Notes: generated from the letters alone by a model not told the origin. A DNA stretch of 29,328 nt from JBBDNC01 sp040877875 (GCA_040877875.1 JBBDNC010000059.1:1-29328), one strand, 5' to 3'; counted from the stretch's first letter, positions 1 through 8,842 are shown. Made by a program: numbers and translations.

Positions 1-527
1 GCCCCCTCCGTTTTGGATACTACTCTCCGGTTCTGTTCTGTTCCTACCTCAAAATCTTCACCGTCATTTCGCAGTCCCCACTGCAGATCGAAAAAAGAAT
101 CGTTCGGGATCGTGCTTTCACCATGATTCTGCATTGTTCCAGAGGTGGCCTCCGGTGACTGCCTGACAGGTTTGATGAGACGGTACACAAAATTGGGTTC
201 TACGTACTCCACATCGGGATGATTCCGGTATCGCTCCAGGCCTTCCTCCACACTCATCTCCCTCAGGCGCACCCGTTCGGTAGGAGAGCTCCGGAAGCGA
301 GACACCGACTGCAGGTGGGTGTCAAACTCTTCCCTGAAGCTGTTTTCCGCCTGAAGCAGGGTATTGTTTTTATAGCGGATGATGAGCTCCCCCTCCACGT
401 ATTCCACTTCTCCATAGCCTTCAAGCTGTTTTTTGACAATGTTATCTTGTCCAAAAACAACACCGGGAATGGCCGGGAACAGGAGAACGGCAGAAAACAG
501 GAACAATAGGAATTTTCTTAAACTCAT
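1..527 (-). CDS. Secreted subtilisin-like (S8) serine protease, N-terminal part, cut by window edge
   Basis: The minus-strand frame is open from an ATG at 527 to the window edge, giving about 175 residues with no stop. Residues 1-25 are a clear Sec signal peptide (basic MSLRK, hydrophobic core, FGQ end). The next about 90 residues read like an inhibitor-I9/fervidolysin-type propeptide: a GELIIRYKN strand, a VRLREM segment, then RYRNHPDVEYVEPNF, the classic end of a subtilase propeptide. After a linker comes NDSFFDLQWGLRNDG, which in this family sits just before the catalytic Asp region. The catalytic triad itself lies outside the window, so protease activity is inferred from the prodomain. 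In-frame ATGs also exist at 542 and 554. I chose 527 because GAGG lies just upstream and the signal peptide then starts normally. The protein is expected to be exported and processed. Confidence 0.75.
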   Translation of the reverse strand, partial: MSLRKFLLFLFSAVLLFPAIPGVVFGQDNIVKKQLEGYGEVEYVEGELIIRYKNNTLLQAENSFREEFDTHLQSVSRFRSSPTERVRLREMSVEEGLERYRNHPDVEYVEPNFVYRLIKPVRQSPEATSGTMQNHGESTIPNDSFFDLQWGLRNDGEDFEVGTEQNRRVVSKTEG

Positions 528-883
528 CAGTGCCTCACGCATGCATTTAATCATTCTTTGTAAATCCGGGCAAATTCCTTCATCAAACGTTCGGTCGTTA
601 AAAAACGTTTGCAGGGACAGTCCTGCCACCTTGCTTTCAAACACAAATGAAACCCGGTCGACAGAGAAGGGCCATGACAGAATTTAAGAGGGCTTGGGTT
701 CTGTTGCACACTTTCTTTGTTAACCAGAAAAACTATTGCTTCAAAAGAGCGTGCAATCAGCTTCAACCCTAACATTTTCTCATAAACATCCTACAAATCC
801 GACAGATTTCCGGATCATGAAAACCAGAACACGGGCTTGCTATATAGCTGAGTGGTATCAGTTTTTTACGTCTGCATTTCCGC
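528..883. other. Intergenic region between subtilase and metH
   Basis: This stretch is about 350 bases long and lies upstream of the subtilase and downstream of metH, both on the minus strand. It should hold the subtilase promoter and the metH transcript end. I see no convincing ORF, RNA gene or strong terminator hairpin in it. The short open frames here have no recognisable family and no ribosome binding site. Confidence 0.4.
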
Positions 884-3800
884 TCACTTTGCAGCCACGA
901 CTTCTCTTTCCTCTTTCTTCTCCTCTTCCTCGGGTTCATAATTCAGATTGGGAGATAACCATCGCTCGATTTCCTCTACCTTCATTCCTTTGCGTTTGGC
1001 ATAATCCTCTACCTGGTCTTTCCCAATCTTCCCAACATTGAAATACTGGGATTCGGGATGAGCAAAATACAGGCCGCTGACAGATGCAGCGGGCGACATC
1101 GCAAAATGTTCGGTAAGCGTGATGCCTGTATTTTTTTCCGCCTCAAGCAGGTCGAACAGGAGCTGTTTTTCTGTATGATCCGGTTGGGCAGGGTAGCCGG
1201 GTGCCGGACGAATTCCAGTATATTTCTCACGGACGAGATCAACATTGTTAAAATCTTCATCCGGTGCATAGCCCCAGAATTCCTTTCTCACCTTTTCATG
1301 GAGCATTTCTGCAAAGGCTTCTGCAAGCCGGTCGGCAAGGGCTTTGGTCATAATGGAATTGTAATCGTCATGGTCTTTTTCAAACTTCTCAACCAGCTTG
1401 TCGATTCCGATTCCCGCCGTAACCGCAAAGCCTCCGATATAATCCTTTTTGCCGCTTTCTTTCGGCGCCACATAGTCTGAAAGAGCCTTGTTGGAAGCCG
1501 ATCTTCTTTTTTCCGTCTGCTGGCGCAGGGTATGCAGGGTCGTTAAAATTTCATCCCGGTTCTCATCGGTATAGATTTCAATATCATCTCCCACACTGTT
1601 TGCGGGAAACAGTCCGATCATACCGTTTGCCTGCAGAAGTTTCTCATCGATGATCCGGTCGAGCAGGGCATTCGCATCGTCATATAGCTTTTGAGCTTCC
1701 TCTCCATACTTGTCACTCTCCAGGATGGCCGGGTATTTGCCTTTCATCTCCCAGGCGATAAAAAACGGTGACCAATCGATGTACTTGCGCAATTCTTCCA
1801 GCGAATGATCCTCAAATAGGTGGATTCCAGGTTTTTTGGGCGTTGGAATGCCCGATTCTTTCCAATTGATAAACGGCCGGTTTTTACGGGCTTCTTCAAT
1901 CCGCAGGTAATTCTTTTTCTCCTTGCGGTTGGCATGTTGTTCCCGAAGCTGTTCGTACTCTTCCTCAAGTTCCCTGACGAACTTATCCTTCCGTCCGCTT
2001 TCTCCGACCAGGTGACTCACCACGGTCACACTGCGTGAAGCATCCAGTACATGAATGACCGGATGGCCGTAGTTTGGTTCAATTTTCACTGCGGTATGCA
2101 ACCGGGAGGTCGTTGCGCCGCCGATCAGCAACGGCAGGTCAAACTTTTCACGCTTCATCTCCTTGGCCACGTGAACCATTTCATCCAGCGAAGGGGTAAT
2201 CAGCCCGCTCAATCCAACAACATCCACCTTCTCTTTCCTGGCTTCGGCAAGAATTTTATCCGTCGGGACCATCACACCCAGATCTACCACATCATAGTTG
2301 TTACAGCGCAGGACCACGGCGACGATATTTTTCCCAATATCATGGACGTCTCCTTTCACCGTTGCCAGCAAGACTTTTGCCTTGGGCTCTTCCGAACCAC
2401 TCTCTTCTTTTTCTTTTTCGATATACGGAATCAGATGCGCAACTCCTTTTTTCATCACCCGGGCACTTTTCACCACCTGGGGAAGAAACATCTTGCCCGA
2501 TCCAAACAAATCCCCCACAATATCCATACCGGCCATCATAGGCCCTTCAATCACCTCGATGGGATGGTCTGCCTTCTGACGGGCTTCTTCCACATCTTCC
2601 ACAATATAATCGACGATCCCTTTTACAAGGGCATGTTCGATCCGTTTTTCAAGCGGTTTATCTCTCCACTCGAGTTTCTTTTCTTCCGACTGTTTCCCCC
2701 CCTTATCCTTGATTTCCTCGGCATAGTCTACCAGCCGTTCGGTCGCATCGTCGCGGCGGTTCAGCAGGACATCCTCGACCAGCTCCCTGAGTTTGTCAGG
2801 AATCTGTTCGTACACCTCAAGCTGTCCGGCATTTACGATCGCCATATCCAGCCCGGCATCGATAGCATGATAGAGAAAAGCCGCATGCATGGCTTCACGT
2901 ACGGTATTATTCCCCCGGAAAGAAAAAGAAATGTTACTGAGTCCGCCGCTAACTTTCGCACGGGGCAGATTATCCTTGATCCAGCGGGTGGTTTTCAGAA
3001 AATCGACAGCGTAATTGTTATGTTCCTCGATTCCGGTGGCTACGGTTAGAATATTGGGATCCATAATAATATCCTGCGGGGCAAATCCGACTTCATCCTT
3101 CAGGATATTGTAGGCTCGCTGGCAGATCTCAATCCTGCGTTCATACGAATCGGCCTGGCCCTCTTCATCAAATGCCATCACGATGACGGCCGCCCCGTAA
3201 TCCAGAATTTTCCGTGCCTGTTCCTTGAATACTTCTTCTCCTTCTTTCAGACTGATGGAATTGACGACTCCTTTACCCTGAATCATCTTCAGTCCGGCTT
3301 CAATCACCGACCATTTTGAAGAGTCGACCACCACCGGCACCCTTGAAATATCCGGTTCAGACGCCATGAGCTTCAAAAAAGTTTTCATGACTTCTTCTGA
3401 CTCCAGCATCCCCTCGTCCATATTCACATCTACGAGCTGGGCACCGTTCTCCACCTGGTCCCGCCCCACGGACAGGGCTGTTTCATAATCCTCATCCTTG
3501 ATCAGGTTCCGGAATTTTTTGGATCCGGTAACATTCGTTCGCTCCCCGATGTTTACGAAATTGGTTTCCGGCCGGATCACCAGGGGTTCCAGTCCACTCA
3601 AACGCAGATAAGGTTCGGGTTCGGGAACCTGCCGGGGCGTATGCCGTTTCGCTTCTTCTGAAATAGCTTCGATGTGTTCCGGGGTCGTCCCACAACATCC
3701 GCCGACAATATTTACCATGCCTTCCTCGGCATATTCGGCAAACTGGCGAGCCATGAAATCGGGTGTTTCGTTGTATTCTCCCATCTCATCCGGCAGTCCG

Positions 3801-4639
3801 GCATTTGGATACAGGCTGGTATAAGCGGTCGCACTCCTGGACAACTCATAGATATACGGACGCATTTCTTTCGAGCCGAGTGAACAGTTCAGGCCAACAC
3901 TTAACAAGGGGCTTGCATGACTGACAGAAACCCAGAAGGCTTCGGTTGTCTGTCCGGAAAGAGTCCTCCCGCTTTGGTCAACGATCGTACCGGATATCAT
4001 AATCGGCAGGTTTTTGCCGGTTTTCCGGGCATGCTGATGGATCGCAAAAATTGCAGCCTTGGCATTGAGGGTATCGAAAATCGTTTCAATCAGAAGCATA
4101 TCCACCGCGCCTTCTACCAGGCCTTTAATCTGCTCCGTATAAGCCTCTGCAAGTTCCTCAAACGTAATGGCCCGATAACCGGGATCTTCCACATCCGGCG
4201 AAATGGAGAGAGTCTTGTTCGTCGGACCGATGGCACCCGCTACAAAACGGGGTTTTTCAGGATTATGCCGAGTGTATTTCTCAGCCGCCTTGCGTGCAAG
4301 GCTGGCTGCAGCGTGATTGATGGCATACGTTTGATCGCCCAGGTAATAGTCTTCCTGGGAGATCGGATTCGCATTAAACGTATTGGTTTCGAGAATATCA
4401 GCACCCGCTTCCAGAAAATCTTCATGAATATTTTGAATCACATCCGGTTGAGTCAGACAAAGCAGGTCATTATTACCTTGCAAGTCATGATCAAAACCGG
4501 AAAACTTTTTCCCGCGAAAATCCTCTTCAGAAAGGTTATATTGTTGTATCATTGTCCCCATAGCTCCGTCGAGGACAAGAATTCGATTTTCCAGGTGTTT
4601 TTGAATCGGATGACCGATATTCATCTTTTTATTAACCAC
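884..4639 (-). CDS. metH: Cobalamin-dependent methionine synthase MetH
   Basis: This enzyme transfers the methyl group of 5-methyltetrahydrofolate through cob(I)alamin to homocysteine, making methionine in the cytoplasm. At 1251 residues it is full length (the E. coli enzyme is 1227). The domain order is complete. The homocysteine domain has zinc ligands in GLNCSLG (C252) and GGCCGT (C315, C316). The pterin-binding domain covers about 350-620. The B12 cap and Rossmann domain carries DVHDIGKNIV, with H766 as the cobalt ligand. The C-terminal AdoMet reactivation domain contains RPAPGYPAQPDH near residue 1140. The tail is unusually rich in Glu and Lys. A second in-frame ATG lies five codons inside and could be the true start. 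The gene is divergent from metF across a short gap, which suggests shared control. I see no SAM or cobalamin riboswitch ahead of it. Confidence 0.97.
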   Translation of the reverse strand: MVNKKMNIGHPIQKHLENRILVLDGAMGTMIQQYNLSEEDFRGKKFSGFDHDLQGNNDLLCLTQPDVIQNIHEDFLEAGADILETNTFNANPISQEDYYLGDQTYAINHAAASLARKAAEKYTRHNPEKPRFVAGAIGPTNKTLSISPDVEDPGYRAITFEELAEAYTEQIKGLVEGAVDMLLIETIFDTLNAKAAIFAIHQHARKTGKNLPIMISGTIVDQSGRTLSGQTTEAFWVSVSHASPLLSVGLNCSLGSKEMRPYIYELSRSATAYTSLYPNAGLPDEMGEYNETPDFMARQFAEYAEEGMVNIVGGCCGTTPEHIEAISEEAKRHTPRQVPEPEPYLRLSGLEPLVIRPETNFVNIGERTNVTGSKKFRNLIKDEDYETALSVGRDQVENGAQLVDVNMDEGMLESEEVMKTFLKLMASEPDISRVPVVVDSSKWSVIEAGLKMIQGKGVVNSISLKEGEEVFKEQARKILDYGAAVIVMAFDEEGQADSYERRIEICQRAYNILKDEVGFAPQDIIMDPNILTVATGIEEHNNYAVDFLKTTRWIKDNLPRAKVSGGLSNISFSFRGNNTVREAMHAAFLYHAIDAGLDMAIVNAGQLEVYEQIPDKLRELVEDVLLNRRDDATERLVDYAEEIKDKGGKQSEEKKLEWRDKPLEKRIEHALVKGIVDYIVEDVEEARQKADHPIEVIEGPMMAGMDIVGDLFGSGKMFLPQVVKSARVMKKGVAHLIPYIEKEKEESGSEEPKAKVLLATVKGDVHDIGKNIVAVVLRCNNYDVVDLGVMVPTDKILAEARKEKVDVVGLSGLITPSLDEMVHVAKEMKREKFDLPLLIGGATTSRLHTAVKIEPNYGHPVIHVLDASRSVTVVSHLVGESGRKDKFVRELEEEYEQLREQHANRKEKKNYLRIEEARKNRPFINWKESGIPTPKKPGIHLFEDHSLEELRKYIDWSPFFIAWEMKGKYPAILESDKYGEEAQKLYDDANALLDRIIDEKLLQANGMIGLFPANSVGDDIEIYTDENRDEILTTLHTLRQQTEKRRSASNKALSDYVAPKESGKKDYIGGFAVTAGIGIDKLVEKFEKDHDDYNSIMTKALADRLAEAFAEMLHEKVRKEFWGYAPDEDFNNVDLVREKYTGIRPAPGYPAQPDHTEKQLLFDLLEAEKNTGITLTEHFAMSPAASVSGLYFAHPESQYFNVGKIGKDQVEDYAKRKGMKVEEIERWLSPNLNYEPEEEEKKEEREVVAAK

Positions 4640-4707
4640 AATCGAAATTAGTTTTGTTTTCTTTTTAAGATTAAGAACTATTCAGAATCCTAAAGGTACA
4701 GGATAAC

Positions 4708-4722
4708 CTGCACAATGTGCAG
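4708..4722. promoter_or_regulatory. Palindrome in the metH-metF divergent promoter region
   Basis: CTGCAC-AAT-GTGCAG is a perfect 6-bp inverted repeat with a 3-base centre. It lies between the divergent metH and metF starts, about 10 bases before the likely metF ATG at 4733 and beside the A+T-rich string TATATATAAT. Its position suits a dimeric repressor or activator site. The regulator is not identified. Confidence 0.35.
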
Positions 4723-4732
4723 TATATATAAT

Positions 4733-5701
4733 ATGAAAGTTATCAACCACTACGATAAAGCAAAGGAACCACTCATTTCGTTCGAAATCATTCCCCCAAA
4801 ACGGGGTGGGTCGGTTAAAGCGGTGTTTGACTCCATTGAGAAACTACTCCCTGTAAATCCTCCTTTTATTGATGTGACCTACCATGCGGCGGAATCCTAC
4901 CTTGAAGAACTTCCGGACGGCACGGTTAAACGCCATATAAAACGAAAACGTCCCGGAACCATCGGGCTTTGCGCTGCAATTTTGCACCGCTTCGGGATCG
5001 ATCCCGTTCCTCATCTCATCTGCGAAGGTTTTACAAAGGAAGAGAGCGAGGACGCTCTCATTGAACTTAACTATCTCGGTATAGATAACGTTCTCGCTAT
5101 TCGGGGGGATGCTTCCGGAGCACCCGAAAGTTTGCAAAAAAATGGTACGGTCAACAAATATGCTGCGGATTTGGTCCGGCAAATCCAGAATATGAACAAC
5201 GGGATTTATCTTGAAAGCATTGCCAACGCAGATCAAACGAATTTTTGTGTTGGAGTTGCCGGGTATCCGGAAAAACATTTTGAAGCTCCCAATATGGACT
5301 GGGATATCCAAAAGTTAAAAGAAAAGGTCGAAATCGGTGGCGATTATATTGTGACTCAGATGTTTTTCGACAATCAGGCCTTTTTCAATTTTGTCAAAAA
5401 ATGCAGGGATGCCGGTATCGAAGTCCCCATTATCCCCGGGATTAAAGTATTGACAACTCCCAGACATTTGACGACGCTGCCCAGGTATTTTCATTTGAAT
5501 TTCCCCCAGGCGCTGGCAGAAGAGGTCCGCCAAAACCCCGACCAGGCAAAAGACATCGGGATCGAATGGTGTTATCAGCAGAGCCTGGAATTGCTCGAGT
5601 CCGGGGTTCCGGGTATTCACTATTACGTGATGGGAGACCCTTCCCCCGCACTTGATGCCATTCGGAAAATACCGCTGGGAAGTACGATAAGTAAACATTG
5701 A
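4733..5701 (+). CDS. metF: Methylenetetrahydrofolate reductase MetF
   Basis: This enzyme reduces 5,10-methylene-THF to 5-methyl-THF with an FAD cofactor, supplying the methyl donor for the neighbouring MetH. The protein is about 322 residues, a TIM-barrel enzyme of the usual bacterial length. Family landmarks include SFEIIPPKRGG near the N-terminus (the Glu is the conserved catalytic acid), FIDVTYHA, NVLAIRGDA (folate and FAD region), YIVTQMFFDN, and PIIPGIKVL. The open frame extends upstream to an ATG at 4715, but that start would place codons on the palindrome. Homologues in the Bacteroidetes group begin MKV, so I take the ATG at 4733. The gene is divergent from metH and is followed after 44 bases by a small membrane protein gene that may be cotranscribed. 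Confidence 0.95.
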   Translation: MKVINHYDKAKEPLISFEIIPPKRGGSVKAVFDSIEKLLPVNPPFIDVTYHAAESYLEELPDGTVKRHIKRKRPGTIGLCAAILHRFGIDPVPHLICEGFTKEESEDALIELNYLGIDNVLAIRGDASGAPESLQKNGTVNKYAADLVRQIQNMNNGIYLESIANADQTNFCVGVAGYPEKHFEAPNMDWDIQKLKEKVEIGGDYIVTQMFFDNQAFFNFVKKCRDAGIEVPIIPGIKVLTTPRHLTTLPRYFHLNFPQALAEEVRQNPDQAKDIGIEWCYQQSLELLESGVPGIHYYVMGDPSPALDAIRKIPLGSTISKH

Positions 5702-5745
5702 ACCGTGTGTCATTTGACTGACGGATAAACTTCTCAACTTCTGTT

Positions 5746-5982
5746 ATGAGCAATGAACTGGGAAAATGGCTGATTCTACTCGGCGGGATGTTGCTGCTTA
5801 CAGGAATCCTCCTCTATTTTTGGGGTGACAAGCTTGGGTGGATCGGCAATTTGCCGGGAGATATTCGGGTCGAACGAGAGAATTTCAGGTTCTACTTTCC
5901 CGTTACCACCATGATTCTCGCAAGTATCTTTTTCAGCCTCCTTCTCACACTTGTCTTCAAAATTTTCCGGAACGGGGGATAG
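5746..5982 (+). CDS. DUF2905 family small membrane protein
   Basis: The protein has 78 residues and two predicted membrane segments (about 8-27 and 52-72) separated by a short loop containing GWIGNLPGDIRVE. The GxxGxLPGDI loop is typical of the DUF2905 family. The cellular function of the family is not known. The gene follows metF on the same strand after 44 bases and may share its transcript, but no functional link to methionine metabolism can be claimed. It ends against a long inverted repeat that separates it from the convergent CHRD gene. Confidence 0.85.
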   Translation: MSNELGKWLILLGGMLLLTGILLYFWGDKLGWIGNLPGDIRVERENFRFYFPVTTMILASIFFSLLLTLVFKIFRNGG

Positions 5983-5985
5983 TGT

Positions 5986-6114
5986 CAGTGAACAGTTAAC
6001 AGTATGTAGGTGTTGATGCCTGAATAAGGTTGTCGTTTGGGTGGGTGTAAATTCTGCCTAATATTGTCATCTTTGCGCCTGCTGGCGGATGAATACCCAA
6101 CACCCTGTTCACTG
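5986..6114. repeat. Inverted-repeat element with CAGTGAACAG ends
   Basis: The ends are perfect 10-bp inverted repeats: CAGTGAACAG at 5986-5995 and CTGTTCACTG at 6105-6114. A second nested pair, GGTGTTG (6009-6015) and CAACACC (6098-6104), continues the stem. Inside is a small CGCC-TGCT-GGCG hairpin resembling the TCCGCC/GGCGGA palindromes found elsewhere in the window. It sits exactly between two convergent genes and could act as a two-way terminator or be a dispersed repeat. Confidence 0.55.
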
Positions 6115-6127
6115 CTCCCCTGCTCAC

Positions 6128-6574
6128 TTATTTGATGGGTGGAATTTGTCCCCGAATTTCACCTCTCGGGTATTTTGAGGAGGTGATGGCAATGTATAGA
6201 TTTCCCTCAGAAAGAGCTTTCCTGATTTCACCTCCTAAAGTGAACCTGTTGTCGTTTCCTGAAAAAGATCCGCTCGTTTTGTCCTCATTCAGACTGGGGT
6301 TTAAGGTGAAAAGCTGATTTCCCTGCTCTCCTTCCTCTCCATAAAAAATAGCTGCCGATCGATAAGGCTCCCTTAAATCTGAAAAATTGCCATCAACAAT
6401 CAGGGTATCGGATTTCAGGGTAACCTCTGCCATGCCTGTAGCGGGAGTGGGGACCCGCGGAACCTGTTTATAACCGGCAAGAATCACTTCCGCAGAGTTC
6501 TGACCCTGTGCCCCGGCACTCCAGAACAGGAAACCTATCAGAATCGGCAAAATGTATTGAATGGTTCTTCTCAC
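6128..6574 (-). CDS. CHRD-domain secreted protein
   Basis: The protein has 148 residues with a signal peptide over about 1-24 (ending SAGAQGQ). The rest is one CHRD-type domain: LAGYKQVPRVPTPATGMAEV at the front, a central beta-rich part, and the closing GNLYIAITSSKYPRGEIRGQ typical of CHRD. The domain is named after chordin, and its role in bacteria is unclear. The His-rich strand usual in the middle of the domain is weak here. The start is GTG at 6574, supported by GGGAGG about seven bases upstream. A MITE-like element begins 33 bases upstream of the start and may affect its promoter. Export to the periplasm or cell surface is expected. Confidence 0.82.
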   Translation of the reverse strand: MRRTIQYILPILIGFLFWSAGAQGQNSAEVILAGYKQVPRVPTPATGMAEVTLKSDTLIVDGNFSDLREPYRSAAIFYGEEGEQGNQLFTLNPSLNEDKTSGSFSGNDNRFTLGGEIRKALSEGNLYIAITSSKYPRGEIRGQIPPIK

Positions 6575-6606
6575 GATTTTCCTCCCTTCTATTTTTCTTA
6601 GTGGTT

Positions 6607-6793
6607 AGAAGTTTTGCATCCGCCATCTGGTGGATTGCTCAATATCGCTAACGCGTTCAAAAAATAAGCTTTATTATCACTCCGCTGTCGCTCCGTGGTA
6701 TAAAAGAGGAGCGGAATTTTAAAATCCTCATATCCGCCATCTGGCGGACTGGCCTTGATCTTGATCAAAAATCCTGGTATTTCAAAGCCTCCT
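6607..6793 (-). mobile_element. MITE-like element, copy 1 (flanked by GTT)
   Basis: This is a 187-bp non-coding element with imperfect terminal inverted repeats (AGAAGTTTTGCA and TTTCAAAGCCTCCT) and a GTT on each side, which fits a 3-bp target duplication. Read on the minus strand it matches copy 2 at 11763-11950 over its whole length with only scattered differences. It carries two TCCGCC-type palindromes (6618-6635 and 6733-6748) near its ends. It lies directly upstream of the CHRD gene. Confidence 0.75.
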
Positions 6794-6833
6794 GTTATAG
6801 AATTTCAAAAAAATCAATTGATAATTCTATAAC
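6794..6833. repeat. Perfect 11-bp inverted repeat next to MITE copy 1
   Basis: GTTATAGAATT (6794-6804) and AATTCTATAAC (6823-6833) are exact reverse complements with an 18-base A-rich spacer. The repeat starts at the first base after the mobile element, so its GTT is also the presumed target duplication. It could be a stem-loop or the older insertion target. Confidence 0.5.
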
Positions 6834-6986
6834 TGTTAAAAACCGGATTCATTTTACAACCGGACCGGATCTATTAGGTTGACTCCCGTCAGATTTGAAA
6901 GAAACCCGATCTGTCGGCCGGAAACAAGTGTTTTTTAATGAATCCACCGGGTTTATTAAACCTGTTGCCCCGCTCTTTCACAAGAC

Positions 6987-8747
6987 TCAGGAATCCTCGT
7001 TCAACCACTTCTCAAATTCTTCGGCCGACCGCGTATTTAAAACTTTTTCTTTCTCAAACTTCCCTTTTCGGGCAATCCTGACTCCGTACTGAATATCATC
7101 GATTCCATCGGTCGTATGTGCATCAGGATTGACGGAAGTCAATAGTCCCGTTTCCCTAGCTTTATTCCCATACCGCCAATCCAGGTCCAGGCGCCGGGGA
7201 TTTGCATTGATTTCAATAGCTGTATTGTGAGTGGCTGCCCAGTCGATCAACTGATTCATGTCAAGTTTGCTCTCCTTGCGTTTTAGCAACAACCTTCCTG
7301 TGGGATGGCCGATAATTCTTGTAGCCGGATGTTCGATAGCCCTCATGAATCGTTCCATCATCTGCTCAAGGGGCATCTCCAGTCCGGAGTGAACACTTGC
7401 GATGACCAAATCAAAGCCCTCAAGAATTTCATCCGGATAATCAAGGGATCCGTCACTCAGAATATCCGATTCAATTCCCTTGAATACTCTAAAGTTAACC
7501 CCTTCCTCCTTCAGTTGATCATTCAGCTTGTCAATCTCTTCCCACTGCCTTTTTACCTCCTCAATCGACAATCCCCCCGCATAGGCAGCCGTCCTGGAGT
7601 GGTCACAAATTCCCAGGTATTCATATCCCCGGCGGACTGATGCCCTGGCCATCTGTTCGATGCTGTATTTCCCGTCACTCCATGTACTGTGAGCGTGAAT
7701 CACACCACGGATATCCGACTCCTTGACCAGGGGCATCTCTTCGTGTTCTTCAAAGAATACCACCTCTCCCCGATCTTCACGCAGTTCCGGCAGGATATAA
7801 TTCAGGTCTAAATACCGGTAAATATCTGCCTCCGATTGATAAGAAACCGGCTGGTCAAAATCCGTATTCCCTTCTTTATCGAGTTTGAATAACCCGTATT
7901 CATTTAACGCCATGCCCCGTTCCCTTGCACGCTGCCGTAAGGCTACGTTATGTTCCTTACTGCCGGTAAAATACATCAGGGCGGCCGGAAACTGTTCCGG
8001 TTTGACAATCCGAAGATCCACCTGCCGGCCCTCTTGAGTACGAATGGAACTTTTTGTCTCACCCCGGCCCAAAACCTCCACAACAATCGAATGCTGTACA
8101 AAAGCATCGAAAATAGCCGGAGCATCCGATTCTTGCGCCCCAATCAGAATATCGATATCCCCGATAGTCTCATTGGACCGGCGAACCGAACCGGCCACTT
8201 CGATCCGCCTGACACCTTCGAGAGTCTTTAAATAGTCCAGGATCGGTTCCGCTACCTCCAGGGCTTCATCCAGGAGGCATCTCTCTCCGAACTGTTCCAG
8301 CCACTCGATCGATTTGATAATTTTTTTTGCCGATTTTTCACCCAGCCCATCCAGGGCTGCGACCCGCCCGTCTTCACAAGCTCGTTTTAACTCTGCAATT
8401 TCCGTAATTCCCAGTTCACGATGAATCTTTAAAATATTCTTCGGGCCCAATCCGGAAATCTCAAGCCATCGAATCAGTTCCTCTGGGACACGTTCCTTCA
8501 GATCCTCCAATACCGGCATGGACCCGGTTTCCGCATAGGCATAAATATCTTCGGCAATCCCTTTACCAATTCCTTTCAGGTCGGTCAGTGATTGCTCCTT
8601 AATGATCCGGTCGATTTGATCACTGAGTCCCTCTATCGTCTGTGCGGCACGGTCGAATGCTATAGCCCGAAACCGGTTCTCCCCTGCAAGCTGCATCAGG
8701 TTATAGACTTCACGAAGTTTATCGGCAATTTCCTGGTTTGTCGGCAT
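6987..8747 (-). CDS. polX: DNA polymerase/3'-5' exonuclease PolX
   Basis: This is a family X polymerase that fills short gaps in base excision repair and also carries a PHP-type exonuclease. At 586 residues it has the normal length for bacterial PolX. The N-terminal helix-hairpin-helix region covers about 1-150 (LKGIGKGIAEDIY, LDGLGEKSAKKI). The palm has GS at 186-187, GDIDILIG with catalytic Asp197 and Asp199, and VDLRIV with Asp244. The PHP domain starts near 348: HAHSTWSDGK (351-360), CDHSRTAAYA, GIESDIL, VHSGLEM, IGHPTGR and NPDAHT supply the metal-binding residues, all intact. The gene is divergent from the M14 peptidase gene. A tandem-repeat tract begins five bases upstream of the start codon. 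Confidence 0.96.
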   Translation of the reverse strand: MPTNQEIADKLREVYNLMQLAGENRFRAIAFDRAAQTIEGLSDQIDRIIKEQSLTDLKGIGKGIAEDIYAYAETGSMPVLEDLKERVPEELIRWLEISGLGPKNILKIHRELGITEIAELKRACEDGRVAALDGLGEKSAKKIIKSIEWLEQFGERCLLDEALEVAEPILDYLKTLEGVRRIEVAGSVRRSNETIGDIDILIGAQESDAPAIFDAFVQHSIVVEVLGRGETKSSIRTQEGRQVDLRIVKPEQFPAALMYFTGSKEHNVALRQRARERGMALNEYGLFKLDKEGNTDFDQPVSYQSEADIYRYLDLNYILPELREDRGEVVFFEEHEEMPLVKESDIRGVIHAHSTWSDGKYSIEQMARASVRRGYEYLGICDHSRTAAYAGGLSIEEVKRQWEEIDKLNDQLKEEGVNFRVFKGIESDILSDGSLDYPDEILEGFDLVIASVHSGLEMPLEQMMERFMRAIEHPATRIIGHPTGRLLLKRKESKLDMNQLIDWAATHNTAIEINANPRRLDLDWRYGNKARETGLLTSVNPDAHTTDGIDDIQYGVRIARKGKFEKEKVLNTRSAEEFEKWLNEDS

Positions 8748-8751
8748 AGGG

Positions 8752-8816
8752 GTCAGTTTACAGTGTGTCAGTTTACAGTATGTCAGTGTATCAGTGTGTC
8801 AGTGATCAGTAAACAG
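8752..8816. repeat. Degenerate 15-16 bp tandem repeat upstream of polX
   Basis: Four consecutive units start with GTCAGT: GTCAGTTTACAGTGT at 8752, GTCAGTTTACAGTAT at 8767, GTCAGTGTATCAGTGT at 8782, and GTCAGTGATCAGTAAACAG at 8798. The tract lies immediately upstream of the polX start on the minus strand and so would fall in its leader. The motif is related to the CAGTGAACAGTTAACAGT string at 5986. Confidence 0.6.
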
Positions 8817-8826
8817 TTAGCAGTTA

Positions 8827-8842
8827 TCCGCCTGTTGGCGGA
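8827..8842. repeat. REP-like palindrome TCCGCC-TGTT-GGCGGA
   Basis: A perfect 6-bp inverted repeat around a 4-base loop. The same TCCGCC/GGCGGA module occurs twice in each of MITE copies 1 and 2, and in part at 6077-6092. The rest of the gap up to 9155, between the divergent polX and M14 genes, shows no ORF or RNA that I can support. Confidence 0.5.

Noticed and set aside
2051..3049. Long plus-strand open frame of 332 codons
   Set aside because: It lies fully inside metH on the other strand and is rich in Phe, His and Arg in a way typical of antisense shadow frames. No family resemblance.
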